Of a stretch of 11,374 bases of DNA, positions 1 to 4,840 are shown one piece after another. The translations under genes and the position numbers were made by a program. Numbering within the stretch: position 1 is the stretch's first letter; every line of letters starts with the position of its first letter. The notes under the pieces are model-generated. The model did not search any database. It had not been told where the DNA came from and was given only the letters and a program-made list of their open reading frames with translations. The stretch comes from JBAZBO01 sp041671425 (lineage in GTDB: Bacteria > Patescibacteriota > WWE3 > UBA101185 > UBA10185): the NCBI GenBank assembly GCA_041671425.1, contig JBAZBO010000027.1, positions 1 through 11,374 of the forward strand, in the 5' to 3' direction.

Positions 1-112
1 CTACACCCAAAACTATAACCATGATAGTGCCTTGCCTGGAGTTGGTTTTCATTATGAGGGACGCTATCCATCCCGCAACACCCCCAAAAATTATCCAAAG
101 TAAAATTCCCAT
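1..112 (-). CDS. GlsB/YeaQ/YmgE-family (transglycosylase-associated) membrane protein, C-terminus beyond the window
   Basis: Partial gene: the first 37 codons are visible and the frame runs off the left edge without a stop. The N-terminus reads MGILLWIIFGGVAGWIASLI, followed by a K-T-N-S-R-Q-G turn and a second hydrophobic stretch. This matches the start of the small YeaQ/YmgE/GlsB family: a hydrophobic helix with G-x-x-A-G-W-I-A-S, then a loop with Q-G, then a second helix. Family members are about 80-90 residue inner-membrane proteins linked to envelope or general stress; their molecular role is not settled. A purine-rich Shine-Dalgarno region, AGGAAAGGCGGTG on the minus strand (120-132), precedes the ATG. 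It is the third gene after the ribbon-helix-helix and one-pass membrane protein genes, with a 54-bp gap, so probably in the operon driven by the promoter at 627-705. Family call is good; operon membership is inferred. Confidence 0.8.
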   Translation of the reverse strand, partial: MGILLWIIFGGVAGWIASLIMKTNSRQGTIMVIVLGV

Positions 113-125
113 ATTTACACACCGC

Positions 126-167
126 CTTTCCTAAATAAGTCTTTTTCATTCACTTTCTTTCCTAAAT
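126..167. repeat. 11-bp direct repeat around the ribosome binding site
   Basis: CTTTCCTAAAT occurs exactly at 126-136 and again at 157-167 (ATTTAGGAAAG on the coding strand). The first copy holds part of the Shine-Dalgarno region of the GlsB-like gene. The second lies across the end of the preceding gene. This may be a small tandem duplication of a translation-initiation region, or chance. Confidence 0.5.
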
Positions 168-397
168 CATTCCGCTGGTGTCACGTTCACATCTATCTTG
201 TCAGGCATGGTAACTGCCGGAGTTTGTACATTCACTTCAATTGGATTGGAGCTCATTCTCCTTATTGCAGGAACTCCAAAATACAAGAACAGGGCTACAA
301 ATACCACGAGGGTCAGGACACCAATCAATAAGCCACTACCCCCTCTTTCTGGAGCCGGGGATTGAACAGGGACCGGATTATTTACTATTGTCGTCAT
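167..397 (-). CDS. Small one-pass membrane protein with an exported-looking tail
   Basis: A 76-residue protein of no family I can name. Residues 1-22 are polar with several prolines (N-P-V-P-V-Q-S-P-A-P) and end in R-G-G-S-G. Residues 23-44 form one strong transmembrane helix, followed by R-R. The tail carries a repeated short motif, I-E-V-N-V-Q-T-P-A near 53-61 and I-D-V-N-V-T-P-A near 68-75. Orientation cannot be fixed: the R-R after the helix argues for a cytoplasmic tail by the positive-inside rule. The start is supported by a Shine-Dalgarno-like GGGGTG at 406-411 (minus strand), 8 bp before the ATG. It lies 39 bp after the ribbon-helix-helix gene and before the GlsB-like gene, in a probable three-gene operon. 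An envelope-related role is inferred only from its membrane segment and neighbours. Confidence 0.7.
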   Translation of the reverse strand: MTTIVNNPVPVQSPAPERGGSGLLIGVLTLVVFVALFLYFGVPAIRRMSSNPIEVNVQTPAVTMPDKIDVNVTPAE

Positions 398-436
398 ATG
401 CTTTTCACCCCTTTCATACTCAAAATAAGACGCATT

Positions 437-619
437 TTAATCATCAATACCCACAACAGCTACTTTTCTGATTATTGTTTCGTTTGGTAAATATTTGATA
501 AGGGCGTTTTGTACAATATCGGTTAAGCTTATTCCCTCAACGAGAGCCTGAGCTCTGGCTTGCTTAACTATAGAAGGGTTAATAAAAAGCGTAGTTCTCT
601 GTCCATCTTTTGTTGTCAT
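437..619 (-). CDS. Small ribbon-helix-helix-like protein
   Basis: A 60-residue protein that fits the ribbon-helix-helix fold (Arc/MetJ/CopG superfamily). A short strand, R-T-T-L-F-I-N near residues 8-14, is followed by a helix (P-S-I-V-K-Q-A-R-A-Q-A-L) and, after a G-I-S turn, a second helix (L-T-D-I-V-Q-N-A-L-I-K-Y-L). Such proteins dimerise and bind DNA through the paired strands; many are antitoxins or small repressors. No toxin gene is adjacent, so a regulatory role is more likely, though a conserved orphan antitoxin is possible. It is the first gene after the promoter at 627-705. The -10 hexamer TAGTAT ends 7 bp before the ATG and there is no Shine-Dalgarno sequence, so the message should start at or near the ATG (leaderless). 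The fold is assigned by pattern only. Confidence 0.65.
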   Translation of the reverse strand: MTTKDGQRTTLFINPSIVKQARAQALVEGISLTDIVQNALIKYLPNETIIRKVAVVGIDD

Positions 620-626
620 GCTTCAC

Positions 627-705
627 ATACTACAACTAGTACACAATGTGCTCAGTAATGTAAATTACACATCTTTAGAGACCCAGGTCACATTGAGATT
701 TGGGT
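627..705 (-). promoter_or_regulatory. Promoter A: CRP/FNR-type class II promoter of the RHH / membrane protein operon
   Basis: Read on the minus strand: distal ACCCA (701-705 region), middle box ACCTGGGTCTCTAAAGA (671-688 region), perfect dyad GTAAT-TTAC-ATTAC (655-668), 22 bp, then -10 TAGTAT (627-632), 7 bp before the ATG of the ribbon-helix-helix gene. There is no -35 box at normal spacing. A dyad centred near -41.5 instead of a -35 box is the standard class II layout for CRP/FNR/NtcA-type activators. Promoters B and C share the same order and spacing. Confidence 0.7.
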
Positions 706-718
706 ACTACCTGGTCTC
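678..718. repeat. Imperfect inverted repeat upstream of promoter A
   Basis: GAGACCCAGGT (678-688) and ACCTGGTCTC (709-718) are inverted copies with one extra base, separated by 20 bp. The left arm is the middle box of promoter A. Promoters B and C have no such mirrored copy. It may be a second operator for the same factor, or a hairpin at the end of the upstream transcript; no U-tract follows. Confidence 0.5.
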
Positions 719-738
719 CAGTCTTTGATTTCTGGCTA

Positions 739-930
739 TCACCAACGTTTGGACCTCTTAAATAAGGGGTGTGGTCGGTTCCAATATAGATGTGGGAAAT
801 TGTCCTCCTGATTTGAAAACCTTGCGTATGGCATACTTGTCGTGGTTATTAGGGTGTGAAATGCCTCCATACGCGCTCGTGGCACTGTCCCTTCTATAGT
901 TGCTCCTACTAGAAAATCTTTGATATTCAT
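739..930 (-). CDS. Doubtful 63-codon ORF behind promoter B
   Basis: I recognise no family. The predicted 63-residue product has no clear domain, signal or membrane segment; it is rich in R, T, F and H and ends in K-R-S-K-R-W. In favour: a Shine-Dalgarno-like GGGGTGAG at 937-944 (minus strand) lies about 6 bp before the ATG, and promoter B lies upstream with a leader of about 45 bases. Against: a second frame on the same strand is also open for most of the length, from the base after the ATG to a TAA near 769. It also reads plausibly (it includes Y-A-I-R-K-V-F-K-S-G-G) but lacks a normal start codon. The locus could be a real small gene, a decayed gene, or a leader or non-coding RNA. If not coding, 620-1066 is a gene-free stretch holding two conserved promoters. 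Confidence 0.35.
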   Translation of the reverse strand: MNIKDFLVGATIEGTVPRARMEAFHTLITTTSMPYARFSNQEDNFPHLYWNRPHPLFKRSKRW

Positions 931-982
931 TAATTGCTCACCCCGATCCCTTGTAAAATAATGTTTGTGTTGTTACTAATGC

Positions 983-1060
983 AGTATAGGATCTGCCCTC
1001 AAAGCAATCAGTAATTTGAATTACACGTTTTTAGCAGTCCAGATTACTTTACAGTTGGGT
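983..1060 (-). promoter_or_regulatory. Promoter B: second copy of the CRP/FNR-type promoter
   Basis: On the minus strand: distal ACCCA (1056-1060 region), middle box TCTGGACTGCTAAAAAC (1027-1043 region), perfect dyad GTAAT-TCAA-ATTAC (1011-1024), 22 bp, -10 TATACT (983-988). It begins about 7 bp after the stop codon of the CRP/FNR regulator gene. The distance to the next ATG (930) is 52 bp, unlike the near-leaderless promoters A and C. Confidence 0.7.
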
Positions 1061-1066
1061 ATGAAA

Positions 1067-1729
1067 TTAAACTTTTGTGGGATCTGAGAATAATTCGGAG
1101 TTTAGTGCTTCGATGTCCTCAAACAGCATCGCGTGATCAACATACTTGATCAGCCCCCTCTTCTCGAGTTTTGCCAGTTCAACCCCGGCCGTCTCCCTGG
1201 CTACCCCTACAAGGGTTGCAATATCCTGCTGTGTGAATCGATGGTGGACAATAAAACCCGTACCATTTTCTTCTCCGAAATGTTTGGCTATGTACAACAA
1301 CACAGAGATTACTCTTCGGTAGGCATCACTGAATACCAAATGCTCGATCCGATTGAGTGACTCTGCATAATCATCCAATAATCTGCTCATCAGCTCAAAG
1401 ATGACGACGGATTTATCTCTGATAAATTTGACCACATCCTCCCTAGGAGCACGCCCCACCTCAACTGAGGTCAGGGCTTCATAGTAGTAAATATTTTGCG
1501 TTCCGTTTATCGCCCATACCATGGGAAAATAAGAGATGGGTTTGAGAATGTGGAGAGTTAGCTCTGATCCTAGTTTTGAAATGGTGTACTGTCTAACATA
1601 TCCCTTTGTTAAACAAAAGATGCCTTGGGGGTCATCATCTGCACGGATAAGCATCTCACCCTTTTTATAATAGCGGGTCTGGAATTGACTATAGAAATCC
1701 TCAAACTCTTTTGTCTTTTCTGTATGCAT
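1067..1729 (-). CDS. CRP/FNR-family transcriptional regulator
   Basis: A 220-residue protein of normal length for the family. Residues about 18-115 form the cyclic-nucleotide-binding-like beta barrel (Y-Y-K-K-G-E-M-L-I near 20-28; G-I-F-C-L-T-K-G-Y-V near 36-45), followed by a long dimerisation helix (about 108-145) and a winged helix-turn-helix. In the latter, T-Q-Q-D-I-A-T-L-V-G (166-175) leads to a recognition helix with A-R-E-T-A-G-V. R178 and E179 match the DNA-contacting Arg-Glu of CRP, but the third CRP contact Arg is Val183 here. I see neither the FNR cysteine cluster nor the cAMP-pocket arginine motif, so the signal is unknown. It follows the NUDIX gene by 40 bp but has its own promoter (1745-1773). 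Three promoters nearby carry dyads of the right type, making it the obvious candidate regulator; that link is inferred. Confidence 0.9.
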   Translation of the reverse strand: MHTEKTKEFEDFYSQFQTRYYKKGEMLIRADDDPQGIFCLTKGYVRQYTISKLGSELTLHILKPISYFPMVWAINGTQNIYYYEALTSVEVGRAPREDVVKFIRDKSVVIFELMSRLLDDYAESLNRIEHLVFSDAYRRVISVLLYIAKHFGEENGTGFIVHHRFTQQDIATLVGVARETAGVELAKLEKRGLIKYVDHAMLFEDIEALNSELFSDPTKV

Positions 1730-1744
1730 CTGATTTTCAGAGTT

Positions 1745-1773
1745 ATTTTATCGAAAAATCGTTGCGTTATCAA
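1745..1773 (-). promoter_or_regulatory. Sigma70-like promoter of the CRP/FNR regulator gene
   Basis: On the minus strand, -35 TTGATA (1768-1773), 17-bp spacer, -10 TAAAAT (1745-1750), 15 bp before the ATG at 1729. The -35 box overlaps the stop codon of the NUDIX gene. There is no GTAAT dyad here, so the regulator appears not to use its own promoter type. Confidence 0.55.
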
Positions 1774-2240
1774 CTTCCGCGTTCTGTTCGTTGCTTCAAT
1801 GCCTTATCGATCAGAAACACCTTTTTTTTTCGAAGAAGGGGAAGTTTGTCTTGAGAATAGAAGCCGTATTCGGAGACTTCATGGGTTGGAATGAAGTCAC
1901 CCCCAATCAAAATACCGATGTAACACATGTCCAAGCGGGCACTGTCCCGATCAGTACGGGTTTTAAGAGATTCATCAACGCTGACAACCAAACCAGACTC
2001 TTCTTTTATCTCTCTTTCTAGTGCCTCGGCAGGATGCTCACCAGATTTTAGATAGCCTCCAGGCAAACTCCATGCATGAGATCTATAAGTGTGTTTGAAA
2101 AGGAGGACTTCGTTTTGGTCATTAAAAATGATGCCAGTAACACCAACCAGAAAGCGGCTTTGAAAGATACGCATAATCTGTAGCTGCAAATTTTTGGAGA
2201 GATGGAGTGCTTTCCAGAGTTTAGCTAATAACGTCCTCAT
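1770..2240 (-). CDS. NUDIX hydrolase
   Basis: A 156-residue protein with a complete NUDIX box at residues 62-84 matching G-x5-E-x7-R-E-U-x-E-E-x-G-U: G62, E68, R76, E77, E80, E81, G83, L84. The glutamates bind the metal that drives hydrolysis of a nucleoside diphosphate linked to another group. Upstream, the strand V-G-V-T-G-I-I-F (about 32-39) and W-S-L-P-G-G (57-62) are typical of the fold. The substrate cannot be told from sequence. The N-terminal 25 residues form a basic, amphipathic helix that might touch the membrane. The ATG overlaps the stop of the LapA-domain gene by 4 bp (ATGA), implying translational coupling, so it belongs to the DUF3494 operon behind promoter C. Confidence 0.93.
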   Translation of the reverse strand: MRTLLAKLWKALHLSKNLQLQIMRIFQSRFLVGVTGIIFNDQNEVLLFKHTYRSHAWSLPGGYLKSGEHPAEALEREIKEESGLVVSVDESLKTRTDRDSARLDMCYIGILIGGDFIPTHEVSEYGFYSQDKLPLLRKKKVFLIDKALKQRTERGS

Positions 2241-2581
2241 AAAGCGTTCTGGTCTTCCGGTGGGACAACCTTGCCATGCCCTAGTTCTTCATTTTCTAGC
2301 TCCAATTGGTGGACTCGTTTGGTTAACTCAAGAACCTCATCCTTATTTCTTTTTATCTCTTTATCCTTGCCTCGGAGGGTAAAAGAAGTAGAAATAGCCC
2401 GAACAATACGAACCGCATAGGACAGCACTAAGCCAAGAAGCAGAGAACCGACAATTACATAGAACAAGGGGATACTTGAAAAAGTATAAAACCCTAGATT
2501 AACTGAAACCGGTACGAAATTAAATTTTGAAATGTAGACAAGTACTGACCCAACAACCAAGAACAGGATTAGATCAATCAT
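2237..2581 (-). CDS. LapA-domain (DUF1049-like) membrane protein
   Basis: A 114-residue protein with two hydrophobic helices (about 1-20 and 37-60) joined by a short segment with V-S-V-N-L-G-F-Y-T-F, followed by S-F-T-L-R-G-K-D-K-E and a charged coiled coil (about 75-103, with L-T-K-R-V-H-Q-L-E-L-E-N-E-E-L). This is the pattern of the lipopolysaccharide assembly protein A domain: paired helices with I-P-L near the start of the second and a cytoplasmic coiled coil. In Gram-negative bacteria LapA takes part in controlling LPS synthesis; similar proteins occur in organisms without LPS, where the role is unknown. It starts 15 bp after the DUF3494 stop and overlaps the NUDIX gene by 4 bp. No strong Shine-Dalgarno sequence is seen, so coupling with the upstream gene is likely. 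Confidence 0.75.
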   Translation of the reverse strand: MIDLILFLVVGSVLVYISKFNFVPVSVNLGFYTFSSIPLFYVIVGSLLLGLVLSYAVRIVRAISTSFTLRGKDKEIKRNKDEVLELTKRVHQLELENEELGHGKVVPPEDQNAL

Positions 2582-2596
2582 ATGCTCATTGTACGC

Positions 2597-3376
2597 TTAT
2601 CTGACAGTACTGTCGTCTAATGTAACTGCGGTCGATGTAAGTGCTCTGCCATTCAATACTGAGTTAGTTGGCAGTGCAATATTTGCTTTACCCAAGATAG
2701 TCCCATTGAACATAGAGCGAGTTCCTAGAGTTGTTGTGCCAGCCACAACCCAGAAGATGTTCTTGGCCTGTGCACCTCCGCTTAGGATTACCTTTTGACC
2801 GGAGCCAACAGCCAGATTTCCAGCTATCTGGAATATCCAAATATCGTTCCTTCCCCCCGAGAGGGTAACATCCGTTGGTATTATTACATCAGCTGACCAT
2901 TTGTAGACTCCAGGAAGTATTTCTAGATCACCAATATCTCCGTTCCCCAGTTCAGTAACGTCAGCCACTCGCCCAGCTGCATCAGCATAAGCAGTTTGCA
3001 TATCACTGACCGCTGTTATTAGCATAGTTGGTGTTGGGGCATTATGGTCGGCTGTGTATACTTTCCCTGTCGCAGGAGTGGTTGTCGAAAACTGACCAGA
3101 TTCGTCTGTTATCAACTCAAGTCCTGTTATGGCACTCGCAGCGATAGGACTCACTCCAATATTTCCAGTAATCTTTGTGACTCCGATAGTTGAGATGCCC
3201 GTTTCTGAAAGGATCACGAAATCAGCTGCTGTTTCAAGATTTACCATTTTAGTATTGGCATAAGACCTTCTGGCAAATGCATTCATTGGCATCACCAATG
3301 TTCCAAAGATCAATGCTCCAGAAGCTATTCCTGCTAACGTTCCTGTTAAATTAGCTAAAATTTTTTTGGTGTTCAT
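2597..3376 (-). CDS. Secreted DUF3494 (ice-binding-like) protein
   Basis: A 259-residue protein with an N-terminal signal peptide: a K-K start, a hydrophobic core to about residue 30, and probable cleavage after M-N-A-F-A (35). The rest is a DUF3494 beta-helix domain, with its usual marks in order: A-A-D-F-V-I-L-S near 50, G-N-I-G-V-S-P (71-77), L-P-G-V-Y-K-W (154-160), D-I-W-I-F-Q-I (178-184), N-I-F-W-V-V-A-G (206-213), F-N-G-T-I-L-G-K (223-230), and L-N-G-R-A-L-T-S-T-A-V-T-L-D near the end. Some relatives bind ice; many from non-cold habitats are surface proteins of unknown or adhesive function, so ice binding is not assumed. The protein ends right after the domain, with no sorting signal or anchor, so it is probably released or loosely attached. 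Promoter C puts its -10 box 10 bp before the ATG. Confidence 0.92.
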   Translation of the reverse strand: MNTKKILANLTGTLAGIASGALIFGTLVMPMNAFARRSYANTKMVNLETAADFVILSETGISTIGVTKITGNIGVSPIAASAITGLELITDESGQFSTTTPATGKVYTADHNAPTPTMLITAVSDMQTAYADAAGRVADVTELGNGDIGDLEILPGVYKWSADVIIPTDVTLSGGRNDIWIFQIAGNLAVGSGQKVILSGGAQAKNIFWVVAGTTTLGTRSMFNGTILGKANIALPTNSVLNGRALTSTAVTLDDSTVR

Positions 3377-3386
3377 TTACTAGGGT

Positions 3387-3464
3387 AGTATAAAGGCATA
3401 CCCTGTAGCAATCAGCAACCTTACAGGCACCTTTTTAGAGACCTGGATATCTTTGTTGCTGGGT
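3387..3464 (-). promoter_or_regulatory. Promoter C: third copy of the CRP/FNR-type promoter, before the DUF3494 operon
   Basis: On the minus strand: distal ACCCA (3460-3464 region), middle box TCCAGGTCTCTAAAAAG (3431-3447 region), a degenerate dyad GCCTG-TAAG-GTTGC (3415-3428), 22 bp, -10 TATACT (3387-3392), then 10 bp to the ATG. The TGATTGCT next to the dyad is shared with promoter B. The dyad is much weaker than in A and B, so regulator affinity may differ. Confidence 0.6.
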
Positions 3465-3519
3465 TCTCGTCACGGGAAATATGCAATACGTTTGAATATA
3501 TGTTCAGGTCTGAATTGCT

Positions 3520-4362
3520 CTAGTCGAAAGTGTTGCAGGAAGATACGTTACCCGATTCATACCCTTTGGTAAACCAAGACAGACGTTGTTCTGAAGAACC
3601 GTGTGTCCAGCTTTCGGGGCTGATACGTCCGGTTACTTTTTCTTGTATACGGTCGTCTCCTACTGCAGCAGCTGCATCCATTGCCTCTGAGATTTCACCT
3701 GGAGATAGAACGTTTAAATCCTTGATAGAGTAAGCCCATAATCCTGCGAAACAATCAGCTTGTAATTCGAGTTTTATACTCAGTTCGTTGGCTGTACTTT
3801 CATCTTGTTGTGTTTCCCGATCCACTGTAGCGATAATGCCCAACTCCTTTTGTGCGTGGTGACCCACTTCATGAGAGATTATATAAGCTTCTGCTACATC
3901 TCCTCCTTCTGTCCCATATCTTTGTGTCAATTCATCAAAAAATGTCTCATCTAGGTAAATAGTTCCATCAAGTGGACAGTAATGAGGTCCTACTTGTGAG
4001 GTCGCAACACCGCATGCTGATTCAGTAGCGCCTCGGAACAATACTAATCTTGGAGGGGTGTAAGTCATTCGCGATTCATCGAACACATTTGCCCACATAT
4101 CGTTATTTGAACCCAGAATGGTTGAAACAAATACTTCATAGGTATCCTGACCTTCGAATTCACCTGTGCTTTGAGTTTGCTGGGTACTATCAGAAATACT
4201 CTGCAGCTGTTCTATGGGAATATTTACTTGTCCGTCTGTTAGCAAGTTGACTATGATAAATAAAACTATCCCTGCTAAACCAACTCCACCCAAAGCAACC
4301 GGACCCATTGACCTTCTGTCCTCCACATTTCCCCTGCTAAATATTTTCCCCCAATTTGCCAT
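3520..4362 (-). CDS. ypfJ: Membrane-anchored neutral zinc metallopeptidase (YpfJ family)
   Basis: A 280-residue protein close to the usual family length. After a short basic N-terminus (R-R at 16-17), one transmembrane helix lies at about 22-42, then a Gln/Ser/Thr-rich linker (50-70), then the peptidase domain. The zinc motif H-E-V-G-H is at 164-168. E-L-Q-A-D-C-F-A-G at 199-207 is the second family signature and probably supplies a third ligand. H-G-S-S-E-Q-R (254-260) is the usual C-terminal signature. Cysteines 117, 129, 204 and 276 lie outside the membrane and could form disulfides. The domain should face away from the cytoplasm; the substrate is unknown. The gene is divergent from the DUF4112 gene (85-bp gap). 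TAGAAT at 4369-4374 (minus strand) lies 6 bp before the ATG and no Shine-Dalgarno sequence is seen, suggesting a leaderless message. Confidence 0.92.
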   Translation of the reverse strand: MANWGKIFSRGNVEDRRSMGPVALGGVGLAGIVLFIIVNLLTDGQVNIPIEQLQSISDSTQQTQSTGEFEGQDTYEVFVSTILGSNNDMWANVFDESRMTYTPPRLVLFRGATESACGVATSQVGPHYCPLDGTIYLDETFFDELTQRYGTEGGDVAEAYIISHEVGHHAQKELGIIATVDRETQQDESTANELSIKLELQADCFAGLWAYSIKDLNVLSPGEISEAMDAAAAVGDDRIQEKVTGRISPESWTHGSSEQRLSWFTKGYESGNVSSCNTFD

Positions 4363-4407
4363 TGCCGTATTCTACTCTGTTTAACAGGTTTAGGATGTGA
4401 TGGTGGT

Positions 4408-4436
4408 TTGATTCTACGTTTTAACACACTTATACT
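4408..4436 (+). promoter_or_regulatory. Sigma70-like promoter of the DUF4112 gene
   Basis: -35 TTGATT (4408-4413), 17-bp spacer, -10 TATACT (4431-4436), followed by 11 bp to the ATG at 4448. Transcription would start about 4-5 bp before the ATG, leaving no room for a Shine-Dalgarno sequence. Confidence 0.6.
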
Positions 4437-4447
4437 GACTATCAACT

Positions 4448-4798
4448 ATGAGAAATCATTTGAGAACAGCATCCTGTATTGCCGATCTTCTTGATAATAA
4501 ATTTAAGGTATTAGGTTTCAGATTTGGAATAGATCCAATATTAGGCTTAATACCCGGTGGGGGTGATCTGGTATCTTTGGTGCTTTCTTTATATATTGTT
4601 TGGATTGGTGTGAAAGCTGAACTTCCTAAGAGAAAGGTTGTTGAAATGATAAAAAACACTGCACTAGATTTTGTAGTAGGGCTTGTCCCAGTCTTGGGTG
4701 ATGTTGCTGATTTTACTTTTAAGTCCAATCTTATAAATCTAAAGATTCTTCAGCAACATATGGGGAAAGATATATTAGAGGGCGAGGTAGTCAGTTAA
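4448..4798 (+). CDS. DUF4112 membrane protein
   Basis: A 116-residue protein matching DUF4112: L-L-D-N-K-F near 14-19, then F-G-I-D-P-I-L-G-L-I-P-G-G-G-D-L (26-41), a hydrophobic helix (42-56), and a second block L-D-F-V-V-G-L-V-P-V-L-G-D-V (73-86) ending in F-K-S-N-L-I-N-L. The two blocks share D-x4-G-L-[IV]-P-x2-G-D, so the protein looks like an internal duplication of a Gly/Pro/Asp-containing hydrophobic loop. The family is widespread in bacteria and its function is unknown. It is first in a plus-strand run followed, after 42 bp, by a GT-C glycosyltransferase, and it is divergent from the zinc metallopeptidase. Start chosen because the promoter lies directly upstream and the family normally begins close to this point. 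Confidence 0.87.
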   Translation: MRNHLRTASCIADLLDNKFKVLGFRFGIDPILGLIPGGGDLVSLVLSLYIVWIGVKAELPKRKVVEMIKNTALDFVVGLVPVLGDVADFTFKSNLINLKILQQHMGKDILEGEVVS

Positions 4799-4840
4799 AA
4801 AGTGTGGCTGATAACTCTGGACTAGAAGTACAATAAGTAC

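Noticed and set aside
241..471. Plus-strand ORF over the small membrane-protein gene
   Set aside because: It covers two supported minus-strand genes, has no ribosome site and shows a shadow-like composition.
437..619. Toxin-antitoxin pair built on the RHH protein
   Set aside because: The following gene is a one-pass membrane protein with a Pro/Thr/Val-rich tail, not a known toxin type, and the preceding region holds promoter A.
2603..2614. Perfect 12-bp palindrome GACAGTACTGTC
   Set aside because: It lies within the last codons of the DUF3494 gene, is a single copy and has no promoter or second site nearby; most simply chance.
627..3464. The three promoter copies as remnants of a mobile repeat
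   Set aside because: Conservation is limited to boxes at fixed spacing, always ends in a -10 hexamer and always faces a minus-strand start region; no flanking duplications or terminal repeats are seen.
3503..3514. TTCAGGTCTGAA inverted repeat after the zinc peptidase gene
   Set aside because: The arms are 5 bp with a 2-base centre, too tight for an RNA hairpin, and no U-tract follows, so I do not call a terminator.
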